A stretch of DNA of 64,000 nt from Sipunculus nudus (taxonomy: Eukaryota; Annelida; Sipuncula; Golfingiida; Sipunculidae): NCBI GenBank assembly GCA_026874595.1, contig CM049310.1, positions 39,189,558 through 39,253,557 of the forward strand, in the 5' to 3' direction. This document shows, piece after piece, positions 25,301 through 35,317 of this stretch (its first letter is position 1; every line of letters begins with the position of its first letter). The notes beneath the pieces were generated by a model, which had not been told where the DNA came from, did not search any database, and worked only from the letters and a program-made list of their open reading frames with translations. Made by a program: the position numbers and the translations under genes.

Positions 25301-28125
25301 TACTTTTTCGGGTCAGACATTTGAATTATGTGAATTATTATATCAAATCAGTTTTAACATTTAATCTCTGACTGGAACCTCGGGCCCTGTATCTTACCAG
25401 GGGCGGATATCAATTTTGAAAATGGAGAAATGCTCATATATTGGCGAAATATTGAAAATTTAAAGTGCAACAGACATATTTTAATAATGTTTTTTTCTAA
25501 TTCATATGGTTTTGTCAAAGAAAAGGCAAAAAGGCGGCGTATATGCCTAGCCACATCTCCACTAATCAAATATAATCTGACCCTGCACGGGTACGATCTT
25601 ATGCCTAAGAAATAGCTGTCATCTGAAGAAAGGATACATAAATCCACAATCTGGAGTGAAATGTGATCCGTACGATATTGAAAAAATAGTCATATGTGGG
25701 TCGCGGGCATTTGTTCATCGAGATACTGATGTCTTCTGGAGATGGGGGGGGGGGGGGGATATCCGAATGCTAATAAAATCTATAAATATATGTATGTACC
25801 TTGAAGATCAAGAAAAAAGAACAGCCCTCGTTATAAATATTTTAATGAGAAAAATATTGTTTAACAAGTAGAACAGCTAATCTCAAACTGCACATTAATT
25901 AAACAAGGCATTCTGATATAAAAATATATTGTTTCAGCTTGCAACCAGTTAACGTGAATCCTGATAGATGGCGCTATAATATAATAGCCAGTTCGAGAGT
26001 GAAGTCGTCAAATTGCTTAGAATTTATGGGGAAATATGGGAAATGAACCCCATGCCCAATGCAATCTGGACACAACTGGAATCATTCCCGATACTTCAAA
26101 AATTAAAAAAACAAGCATTTACGAGGATTGGCAACAGAGGAGTTGCGTGACTAAAGTTCTAGCGGCACCAACCGTCAAATGTAATATAGTTACTACATTA
26201 TAGAAAAGGGGTATTCATCCTGGCTACAGGCGGACATTTTACAACTATATCGCAATTTATCAATATAGGATTTTAATATCATACATTGCCCAATTGATAT
26301 GCCTTTAAGTATAAGAACATTCAATGAATCCAGTATCTAGTTGTGCAAAACATGTTGTACTGTGTTATCATTTAATTCAGAGGTAAGCAGGTGCAAACAG
26401 ACAGCCGGCCTTACGTAAGAGCTACACTAAATCCTCCTAACACCGACTGTCACCATAACCTCAACCTTGGCCTTGTATGTATTTAAACAAGTCATTTCCC
26501 ATACTGATCTTAGTGAATGGTTAATACATACATAAATCATATGAATAAATCATTATAGGAGATGTCTCTTCAAGAACGTTGAACATGAAGGTCATAGGCA
26601 TTTTCAGATGGCGAATGAGGTATTGATAACAACTAACCGAAATAACAAGTTCAGAAGACTTCAGAAATATGAATAAAATATAATATTGTGAGATTTTTCC
26701 TAGATATTAATTACTTCCTTTAACGAATTACGCCTTCACCTCAGTCTGTCCGTTTGTCAGTCTTTGTGCTATAATTAAACATATTTTGTGAAAAGGTGGA
26801 TTTTAGTACAAGAAAGACGCTTCCAATGTATAGACGGCATTCAGGGTTCAAAGTTGGTGCAACTCTTTTGAAAGTATCAAGGAATGGCACAGGTGACACC
26901 ACGTGTTTGGAGAATCTTGTACTATGGCTACATTTGATCAACAAGTCACGTTAAAACATAAAAAAAGAATATAGCTGCTCGCTCTTAAAGTATTTTCAAG
27001 TTTTACATCGAGTAATGGGTAGCCATTTAAACATTTGAAACCTTTGTGTTTTCGCGCGCTTCCCAGGAAGTCACATTTAGATCATCATTTAATCAATATG
27101 ATATATAACTTATATTTCAATCTCTATACATCGTTATCATACGTATCACGCCAGAAGAGCTCTTTTAAAATGACACAGACACTCCACTCTAAGCCTCCAA
27201 ATATTGACACTTGTTCAACGACATGAACGCTATCTCGAGTGCTGATGTATCCATAAGTATTGAACTACTGACCCTTGTTATCTTGTTACAACACTCATCA
27301 CCTACAAATACACGTGCATCCGGCGTTGTAGCGTCCCAGCCAGATATTGCCAGTTGCTATATCTAAAAATATCCTGCTCTGACCTGCCCGCACCCACCCC
27401 CACTTACCGCCTAACCTGCTCTCATTTATGACGTTTGTATCACTAACACAGTTCATTGTGATCTGTCGACTTTGATCTAACAATATCTCAGGGTTTCCCT
27501 GTGTTTTGGCTTTGTTTATCTGTCCTTGAATCGTCAGGCTGGGCCCTTCATCTTTCCGTATCTTCTCACCTTCAACAATTGATATAAAACAGTTGGCACT
27601 GAGTGAAGCAGTCGAGGAACTGATGAGAAAGAGGTTTCCTTTTAATTACGATACCTATGCATTAATTGGATTTAAGCGCTCCGTCTTAACGTGATCTTAC
27701 CTCCACTAAAATTAACTGCTGACCGGAAGGATTTTTGTTTTAGGACCATTTTAGTTATGATAATGAAGCGAAGATATTGGGATCAAGAAAGACAACAAAA
27801 GGGAGAAGATGGCGCTTGAGCGGCACCTCCAATATCATCCCCCTTTTTTCATAGATTTTTTTTGTGTGGAGGTAACCGTCAATTTTATGTTCTCTTATCT
27901 AATTCTTAAGTAAATGTACATCAGCAGTGTTCCATTTCGGTTTGGGAATACGTGAGAGGGCGGTAGCACTCGCTTCCTATCATATTATTTTTGTGTCCTG
28001 GTGTCACCCAGGCCCGATGTCTACCGCATCCGCGGTTCCTGGGTGTGAAATTATCCCCATTGCTGGGTCACCGAGGAACACATTCGTTTGTAAGTGATAC
28101 ATGGCTGTGGGCACAACCTTCCCAT
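25301..28125. other. Unassigned DNA with one weak dispersed repeat
   Basis: 26040-26200 resembles 48850-48990 (shared phrases around AATGAACCCC, GGCAACAGAGGAGTTGCGTG and the following CACCAACCGTCAA). A G-homopolymer lies at 25745-25759. The minus-strand frame at 27298-27483 is GC-richer but has no recognised domain. Otherwise I see nothing. Confidence 0.4.
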
Positions 28126-28512
28126 AAAGGGGCCCAATTACCTATAAAGCATGTTGAATTGACACGAAAAATAACTGCTACCCTTTCAAAATATATCTTT
28201 ACCTGCCAAGATATTGCCCTGAAACCGTTTGCTTGCTCCTGTAAACGAGTGTTAAAAACAGTGGACCGGGTGCGATCACAGGTGTAAACATAACTACAGC
28301 GCGTGCATCACCCAGGTGACAACGTGTCAATCTAGAGATTCCTTTACTGACATGGCCCAAAAATGCAATACGTGTTCCCTCAGGCTGAAACATCGGGTGT
28401 TGCGGGTCACAATCGGACCTCCGGTCAACGCGGCCTTGTTGTGATAAACAGACACACGTGGACTGTGTTTACCGACCTGCAGAACAGTAACAAGCTATTA
28501 AACAGCCGTATA
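28126..28512 (+). repeat. Dispersed repeat R1, copy 1
   Basis: About 387 bp align end to end with 62557-62932 in the same orientation. Shared blocks include AAAGCATGTTGAA, GAAACCGTTTGCTT, GTTAAAAACAGTGGAC, ACGTGTCAATCT/ACATGTCAATCT and GTGGACTGTGTT. On the minus strand both copies can be read with the phrase KQTVSGQ near the same place, which may hint at a degenerate coding source. No terminal repeats or target duplications found. Confidence 0.8.
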
Positions 28513-28654
28513 CGAGGTACTGAGACCGTATGCTGGGATGGTTTCGCTGGAAAACTTAACTGATAGTGTGAAATAATAGGCATAATATTGCGCCTGATTA
28601 TGTCCCTTTAGGCCTGAAGAGCGCTCACAGTGGGTGAGAGCCCACCGTGAAAAT

Positions 28655-28738
28655 CTCAACCCATCAGTTGATATTTGAACTCATGACCTCCAGACTTTGT
28701 GCCTTGTGCTCTTCCCCTGAGCCACAGAAGCCGGTTAA
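28655..28738 (-). repeat. tRNA-derived SINE head or tRNA pseudogene
   Basis: On the minus strand TGGCTCAGGGG (28724-28714) fits the pol III A box and GTTCAAATA (28680-28672) fits most of the B box, 33 bp apart as in tRNA genes. GGGGAAGAGCAC resembles a tRNA D arm. The stems do not close into a good cloverleaf, so it is more likely a SINE head than a functional tRNA. Confidence 0.5.
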
Positions 28739-29001
28739 TCTCATCAACTTTCTGATGAAGAATGTTTTTGGTGTGAAAAACAAAAAAAAAAAACATATCT
28801 GTGTATGTATGGATGTTAACAACTGAACAATTTTGGTTTCTAGAACAAAAATAAATTAAAGCTTTACCGTTTACACAGTATATTTGGTTACTCATATAGA
28901 AATGAGTGGATCCGTATTTATTTCCAATAAAATTAGAATAAAAATCACTAAAGCAAGGAGATAAATTCTCGAGCTACTACAAAAGTTACAAAACCATATG
29001 C

Positions 29002-29073
<72 letters not shown>

Positions 29074-29719
29074 TTGCATTAGCTGTTCAATTAATATTTT
29101 TATGTGTGTGTATCCTACACACGGGCCATTAAGTACCATTCTCTTCCCAAATAGTTACAAGGTCACTACAACGTGGAAAGTTTCGGGAACCAGTAAATCC
29201 AGACACTGATCAAGTGTTCTGCCACGTGTACAGTCAACTTGAAGGTGAATGAGCTCAGCAGAAGAGATGTTATCTTGGTAATAGGTGTGCACGTGACACC
29301 GGGGAGTGAAACAAACAGGTGTATATTTCATGCCGGGCACTTTGGTCCGAGGCGCCGCTTTGCTGTGCAATAATTAACCTTAGCAGTTAATTGAGAAAAT
29401 CATGAGAATTACGATTTTCTCATACATTTAGGAAATGAATCATGGCAGTTGAACTGGCAGCAGAAAAATATACAGTCTGTCCGGGTGTAATGTCGGCACA
29501 TTCTTCTTTCCCCCTGAGATTAATATTATACCAGTAAGCGAGCATAACTTTTCTTGGGCAATATGATGTGCATTGCAAACAAATCAGAGTATATGTTTGA
29601 ATCATATAAGAGATGATTAGAAATCTAAGGTTCTAAATATACGCACTATTTCACGCAATAATATGGCTTTCAAACCGTCAACACACTGATTATAAGCGAT
29701 ATATAAGGGGAAATGGAAG
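28739..29719. other. Unassigned DNA with a (TA)n tract
   Basis: A (TA)n microsatellite occupies 28994-29070. Remaining sequence shows no recognised gene; the frame at 29155-29370 (minus) has no domain. Confidence 0.45.
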
Positions 29720-30968
29720 TGTCACCAAATAACTGTAATTTGTTTATTTTATTATGTGGTATTGCACATTTAAGTAAGGATAATATTACCAGTTGATTGT
29801 ATCTTTATTTTGGTGTATATTAATATGCAGTTTCATGTATTGATGTTAACATGGAAACGAAGGTTTAGGGAACCCAGGTGTTTTATTTATTGTTAGTTTC
29901 AGAACAGTCGTAATTCCATGGGAATTGCTTTTAGCCAGACGTTAGTCCAGACAGTTTCCTGTAACAGCACTGTTCAATGTAGATTTCAAAGGCAACGAAC
30001 CTCCAACATAATTTTCTCACACTTTTGTCTCAGGAGGCGTGTCAATTTTTTTATTCATGCATTGAACGACTGGTCTCATAATATCTTCAGGCAATAGACC
30101 AAGAGCGGTTAAGTTGTGTGACGTAGGCAGGGGTACATAGGCTGAAGACTCGAGAGTAAACACACTATCTCTTAGGTCAGCGCTAGATGATGGCGTCAGG
30201 CAGTTTGTCGAACCAGAGCAGGGTCCTAGGTTGTCTGTGGACTGATCAGCAGAGGGACGATTTCCCTGTGTATTGTATGTAAGAGTCTACGGGCGACCAA
30301 CGTGATCTCACTAACGGACCTTTGAGCTGTGTTTACAGAAGGACTTGTAAACAGCTGATATTTATCTGCCGTGGTGAAGTCCAGCGAACAGACCAGAGGA
30401 TAGTTCATATGCTGATCTGCGTGTATGCTACCGTATATTGTCGTGTGCAGATTACTGGATTTATCCAGGGAGATACCACATTGACAGACATTGACTGACT
30501 GTTGCTACATTGAGGGCTGTGAGTCTACCTGTAAGTGATTCAGAGAAGCGAGTACCTCAAGGGAAGAGACTGTGTCAAGCCAGCGATTTGTTTGACGGCG
30601 AGAAGCGCTTGTGTATCGTATGTACAGTGGTAAACCACCAGGACTCAAGGAGTACATTCCTAAGTCATCTGCGCGACGATCATGTGACCAGCGGCCTTGG
30701 TGCCAGGCGAACTTTCTTTGTACTGTGCTTACAGCGAGTGTCAGGATTAATCAGGACTGTGCATTTGTGTATTTATATGAACTCTATAGATTTTTGTACT
30801 ATGTGTGCATAACGCCTCTCAAGATAATTGTAAGTTTATTTTAATTATACTTTTATTGTTTATATTTCACACGTCTTTCTCATCATTTTGAGTGTATGTG
30901 CGAGCTTCAGCCAGTTTAATTCACCGTAAAAAAAGAACCTGGAAAGTACATTCCTTCGGAGTGGTGAG
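29720..30968 (+). repeat. 5' LTR of the Ty3/Gypsy element
   Basis: Begins TGTCACC and aligns with 35318-36479. Shared blocks include GGTATTGCACATTTAAGTAAGG, given here as GGTATTGCACATTTAAGTAA, CCAGACGTTAGTC, GCCAAGAGCGG/ACCAAGAGCGG, GTGTGACGTAGGCAGGGGTA, TTTATCCAGGG, CATTGAGGGCTGTGAGTCTA and GACGATCATGTGACCAGCGG. The right end is at the degenerate CTTCGGAGTGGTGA. A possible tRNA primer-binding site follows at about 30970 (TGCTATCAGGATTTCG, with TGC where TGG is expected). Confidence 0.9.
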
Positions 30969-31457
30969 TGTGCTATCAGGATTTCGCCTTGAATAGCGAG
31001 CGTACTATCAGGATTGGCTAAGCCGTTCAAGGGTTAGCATCCTTCAGAAATTTCATTTCCTGATCTTTTGGCGAATTTTCCATAGTTATCATTGATAAAC
31101 CTTTGTTGGGCTGTTTAAGTTTTAGTAATATTTGAAATTAATAGTCAGTGCTGAGACACATACACACTTCACATAGAGCTGACGCAGGTTAATACTTTGA
31201 TATGGTAAACCAGTGTAATATGTCTGCCAATTACTCAGATATGAGTAAGGATTTGACAGTTAGAGATGCTTAGTTTAAATAAGTAACAGTGGTTTGTTGT
31301 GTAAGATGAGTGAGGTCACGGGACAGGTAAGTGTCTCCTTTTTATTAATGTACTTAGACGATAATATCACATACTTCGTGTCTATTGTCTGTCCGTCCGT
31401 ATGTCTTCTAAGTTCGGGACAACCAACGTGTGATCGTAAGGATACCACCGGTTTGCT
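30969..31457 (+). other. Retroelement leader, including degenerate primer-binding region
   Basis: Untranslated region between the 5' LTR and gag. The phrase ctatcaggatt occurs twice (about 30973 and 31006), a small internal duplication at the presumed primer-binding site. No intact frame. Confidence 0.5.
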
Positions 31458-31677
31458 TTGTCAGCGCATACTGTTTACGTTTGCGGATCTTTTGTATATG
31501 TTACGCGTTTCATTTGTAAAGTCGGTCAGTTTCGCTGTACCAAAGGAGTCCTTGAAATCCATTTCCGAGTGTGGACAAGCGTTATGGTACAATGGCGAGC
31601 ACTGCAAGAGTTTGTTAACAAGCATTTTGAGGATTTAGCAGGCAAGCAGCGGGAAGACGCCGAGTGCTATGGGAAAG

Positions 31678-31759
<82 letters not shown>

Positions 31760-31809
31760 AGAACGCGAAGCAGTAAAGAGCTCACGAAACAGAAGTGCTG
31801 AAATTCAGA
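31458..31809 (+). pseudogene. gag N-terminal part, Ty3/Gypsy
   Basis: The open frame includes ALQEFVNKHFEDLAGKQRED followed by an Arg-Glu run encoded by (GA)n and then LEREAVKSS. A charged Glu/Arg-rich stretch before the capsid domain is usual in animal Gypsy gag proteins of this type. The run has probably lengthened by microsatellite slippage. The frame is cut at 31810 by the inserted solo LTR and resumes after 32603. Confidence 0.6.
31680..31757. repeat. (GA)n microsatellite in gag
   Basis: About 39 GA units, read as alternating Arg-Glu in the gag frame. Confidence 0.97.
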
Positions 31810-32598
31810 TGACACAAATGTGCTACCCGCCTAGTGTATGTCAAATGGAATTTCATAAAATAATGAAATAAGTTAGGGAAAACATAATTTATGCGGTGCA
31901 TTAACAGGTCAGTTTATATTAAATTGGAATATCAGATCATAAAATGTAGTTGGAGAGACGGAGTTAATAATATTTGGTAAATTTGTCAGCTATTGGTGTC
32001 ATCCTGTTTGTTTAGATCCGTGCCGATGACGCTGGTGGATTATTCAATAGTATTTTGTTTATTATGTAAGTAAATGGACTTACTGTACCATGATTTATTA
32101 TAATTAGATAACAGAAGGTTCTAGAGAATTCAGGTAATGTGTAATTTCCAATAGGTATATTCTAGAAAATCCTGTAGGTGCTAGTTTTTTTGACAAGAAA
32201 CGATTTGATTATTCTAGAGACTTCTAGAAGTTTGGGCTACCCAGGTATAAATAGGGCGGTGTCAAGGCCGGTGAGAGAGGTGAATAAATTTGGAAGTTAG
32301 CGTCAACTGGTGACGGGTCGTTGAGCGGGCTGCGTTTTAAATTCCTCGAGGACATTATTAGTCCTGGAGAGAATATAGATAGTTGCAGCCGATCAAGGCG
32401 TTAGAAGATATACGTGATTTGTATTTGTTTAAGACGTTGTTATATTGTGAGATTGGAGCCAGTCAACGACGACGGTGGCCAGTTGTTGGATGTTACCGAA
32501 ATAAACCGTGTTCTTCAGTTCAGACAACGAGTGGTATTTTGGACTGTTCAGTGTGAAAGAAATCGGGAATATATGTCCGCTGTGTGTGTGGTGTGACA
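31810..32598 (+). mobile_element. Solo LTR inserted in gag, HSE-bearing
   Basis: TCAGA stands at 31805-31809 and again at 32599-32603. The 789 bp between start TGACACAA and end GTGTGACA, i.e. TG...CA. Gag-like coding sequence is on both sides and nothing gag-like lies within, so this is a solo LTR from a different element. It holds three HSE-like runs, TATAAATA at 32246 and AATAAA at 32500 (candidate poly(A) signal for the R region). No second copy of this exact LTR is in the window. The stretch just after the TATA box resembles that of the 20775 and 60667 family. Confidence 0.82.
32112..32253 (+). promoter_or_regulatory. Three heat-shock-element-like runs and TATA box
   Basis: Run 1: agaag gttct agaga attca (32112-32131), three of four pentamers perfect. 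Run 2: attct agaaa (32159-32168). Run 3: attct agaga cttct agaag (32211-32230), three of four perfect and in strict register. TATAAATA follows at 32246-32253, 15 bp after run 3. The layout resembles classic hsp70-type promoters. Confidence 0.65.
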
Positions 32599-32603
32599 TC
32601 AGA

Positions 32604-33167
32604 GCAGCACTCAGTAAAGAGAGGAGTAGTACGGGCGATGAGGGTGATTGTAAACCGGTGAGTAGTAGGGTCCCGAAACTCAAGCTCGCTCCGTTTGACG
32701 AGCAGCACGATAGGCGAGACGCGTTTTTTAAGCCATTTGAACTCTTAGCCTTGTGTCAAAACTGCGACCAGCAGGATAGTTAGGCTTGAATTCCAACGCA
32801 CAGTTAGCCGTTAGCGATACCATGAACTACGACAAGCTAAAGTGAGCGCTTTTAAATTATTACAAGATGAATGAGGAAGAATATCGTAACAAGTTTCGTG
32901 CAAACAGGCAAGAAGTGGACCATTGGATCAATATGGCAGGCGTAGGCGAGGAATTTAAACTTCTAGTCAACTTGCTGATGTGCGAACAGTATTTGAACAG
33001 TTGCAGCCAGGATCTGTATGTATTTTGGAAAGAAAGACAATGTCGTGGTAGAGATAGCATGGCGGAGATGGCCGAGCGTTATAAAACGCAGGCTCACATC
33101 CTATACACCCTCGGCAGGCAAACATTGTTTCATATGTTACGGTTTGAGGCATAAGGTGCGTGAATGT
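32604..33167 (+). pseudogene. gag capsid and CCHC zinc knuckle, Ty3/Gypsy
   Basis: Capsid-like segments are KLAPFDEQHDRRDAFFKPFE (about 32685), NYDKLK (about 32825), YRNKFRANRQ (about 32882) and HWINMAGVGEEFKLLVNLLM followed by CEQYLNSC (32921-33004). This is the SCAN-like capsid pattern of animal Gypsy gag. In a shifted frame, CFICYGLRHKVREC at 33126-33167 is a perfect CX2CX4HX4C nucleic-acid-binding knuckle. One in-frame stop and at least two frameshifts break the protein. Confidence 0.85.
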
Positions 33168-33536
33168 ATATTAACAGGCCAGTGCCATTCTGGTCCAAGG
33201 TCTACCCCACAAGCGTTGCACTCAGCTGTTTAACAGCGTGTGGATAAGCCCAGTAGTAGTCAGGTGTAAGCCCGGGTCATTGTCAATGGTTGTCCGGGAG
33301 ACCGAGTCTGAAACCGCCAGTCCATTTTTTCCGGATTCGGATAAACAGTGTCAATCATTCGGATTGACAGCTCTTGAAGAGGGCGGTAGTTCTTTAAAAA
33401 ATTGTGAGGGGTTAGTAAACGGCGGGGGCAGCCATATTGTTATGCGATTCCAGTTGTGTTTCAGCAGGGGTACGTGAATCCGGACCAGTGTCGGGTGTCG
33501 GTTGTTTGATGGCACCGTTGGGGTTTTCCTTCAGAA
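33168..33536 (+). other. Degenerate retroelement interior, probable protease N-terminal region
   Basis: Lies where the aspartic protease should begin. I could not find a convincing DTGA/DSGA active-site motif in any plus-strand frame. Confidence 0.4.
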
Positions 33537-33911
33537 ATGATTAGTGTAGAATGTCCCTATTTTGTGGGAACTTTTGAAGCGATAGGAAACGTATCGGGAG
33601 TGCGGGATCCGAACGATCCGAATCCAATATTAAAATTTGATCGGAATTCAGACATAGTGCATGACAACTTTGAGTCAACATCGGGAATGTCGTCCACAGT
33701 AGAAACACGTGCCGCTGTGCGTAAGCGAGAGTCACCGACGCGAAGTTTACATGTAGCCAGTCCAGTCGCTGGTGTGAGTCCGGCCGAAGTTTTAAAGGCT
33801 CAGGAAGAAGATCAGTCATTAGCTCCGTACTCGAAGCTCACTAAATTTTCTTGCGGAATGAAAGCACTTTCCAGGTTAAAGATGTTTTTTAGTCAGAACT
33901 GCACGAGATAA
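33537..33911 (+). pseudogene. Protease C-terminal end and linker, Ty3/Gypsy pol
   Basis: CPYFVGTFEAIGNVSGVRDP resembles the end of Gypsy protease, where a GNI/GNV-x-G-x-R motif is usual. VSPAEVLKAQEEDQSLAPY resembles the linker before reverse transcriptase. The frame then runs out. The active-site half is not recognisable. Confidence 0.65.
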
Positions 33912-34101
33912 ATGCGTTTATCCGGATGGATCGAGTGGACCCCCAGTTATAACGGTCGGATGTGATGAAGATGGGCCATTATTATTAAAATATTAAAGCG
34001 GACCATCAAGGCGTAGATCAAACACATGAGCGTGTAAGTGCCCTGTTCGACCGGAAAGGGATGTACAGCGATATAGCAAAGTTCTGCAGGTCCTTTCCGA
34101 T

Positions 34102-34770
34102 ATGTCAGACAAGGCTGAACCTCAGCATGTCTGTAACCTTAAGCTCGGACGAAACCGTACGAGAAACCGGATAATCCGGATTGTGAATAAAAATCCCCTT
34201 ATCGATCTGACAAAAGGCTACTGGCAGATTCCGATGTCAGAGGAATCTAAGTACAAAACTGCATTTATAATGCCGGACGGACATTTCCAGTTCAAGGTAA
34301 TGCCATTCGGTTTAGTAACTGCATGCACTGTGTTTATCCGCATGATACGGAAGTTATTCAGTGATATGCCAAACGTGGTATAGATGATTTGGTAGCACAT
34401 GCGGAAATATGGGACGAACATGTAAGAATGCTAAGTGAGGTGCTGGCTAGACTCAAGCGAGTCAACCTTGGCGCTCATCTGGCAAAGACGCTCGTAGGAT
34501 ATCGCAGCCTAGAATCTTTGGGCCACCTTGTAAGCACATGATGTTTAGCAACCATCCCTTCTCTGCCCAAGAACATCCAGAGCACAGAAAGACCAATAAC
34601 TAAGAAAGCCTTGCGTGCCGTTCTTGCCCTAACCGGTTAATACCGGAAGTTCGTGCCGAACTATGCCAAAATAGCAGTTCTGTTAACTGATCTTACAAGG
34701 AAAGGGCAGTCTAATAAATTGGATTGGAAGGAGATTCATAAGAATGCTTACGAAACACTTAAAGCCAACT
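34102..34770 (+). pseudogene. Reverse transcriptase and connection region, Ty3/Gypsy pol
   Basis: IDLTKGYWQIPMSEESKYKT, AFIMPDGHFQFKVMPFGL and the following VTA are diagnostic RT core motifs (34200-34325). The palm catalytic motif survives only as IDD (34380-34388) in a frame shifted just before it, continuing LVAHAEIWDEHVRMLSEVL. The connection segment shows RPITKKALRAVLALTG, YRKFVPNYAKIAVLLTDLTR and LDWKEIHKNAYETLK. The usual sequence between the RT start and LTKGYWQ is shortened, suggesting an internal deletion. Confidence 0.92.
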
Positions 34771-34789
34771 GATCCCCCCATATTGAGAC

Positions 34790-35143
34790 GACCCGATTTC
34801 AGTAAGCTGTTTACCTGATCTGCGACGTGTCGGATGTCGGAGTCGGGAGTATCCTTATGCAGGAGCACGATGTAATGATGCATCCGATAGTTTATGCTTG
34901 CAGAAAGTTACCAGCTACCAGTGTTTGGCCAGAGTTTGGGCTTTTCAGAAATTTGAGATATACTTATAATGTATACCGTTCACGATAAAGACAGACCACA
35001 AGCCACTCCACAGTATTAGCAAAGCCAAGTGTGTTAACGAGAGGGTATTGAGATTGTTTTACAAGAGTTCAGGTTTGATAACAGGCTGTCTCTGGCAAGC
35101 TAAATCAATGGCAAGACTTCTTCAGTAGGTTACCAGAGTGTTG
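34790..35143 (+). pseudogene. RNase H domain, Ty3/Gypsy pol; no integrase follows
   Basis: LRRPDFSKLF is followed after a frameshift by CDVSDVGVGSILMQE, PIVYACRKLP, then PFTIKTDHKPLHSISKAK and NERVLR, and in another frame SGKLNQWQDFFSRLPE, the usual end of the RNase H region. The expected zinc-binding HHCC and D,D35E integrase core are absent between here and the 3' LTR at 35318. Confidence 0.88.
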
Positions 35144-35179
35144 AACAGCATTTGATATTGTTTATATGTATTAAGACAG

Positions 35180-35186
<7 letters not shown>

Positions 35187-35226
<40 letters not shown>
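35187..35226. repeat. (TA)n microsatellite
   Basis: About 20 TA units in the place where integrase has been lost. Confidence 0.97.
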
Positions 35227-35229
<3 letters not shown>

Positions 35230-35307
35230 AGTTGATATATTGTATAATGTTTTCGTATCGATAGTGAATCGATACTTTGTATCGAGAAAAATACTGTAGT
35301 ATTTTTT

Positions 35308-35317
35308 AGGGGGGGGG
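35308..35317 (+). other. Candidate polypurine tract
   Basis: AGGGGGGGGG directly precedes the 3' LTR, the normal place of the plus-strand primer. The G run may be lengthened by slippage. Confidence 0.55.

Noticed and set aside
28655-28738. Functional tRNA gene
   Set aside because: A and B boxes are present but acceptor and anticodon stems do not pair well; a SINE head is likelier.
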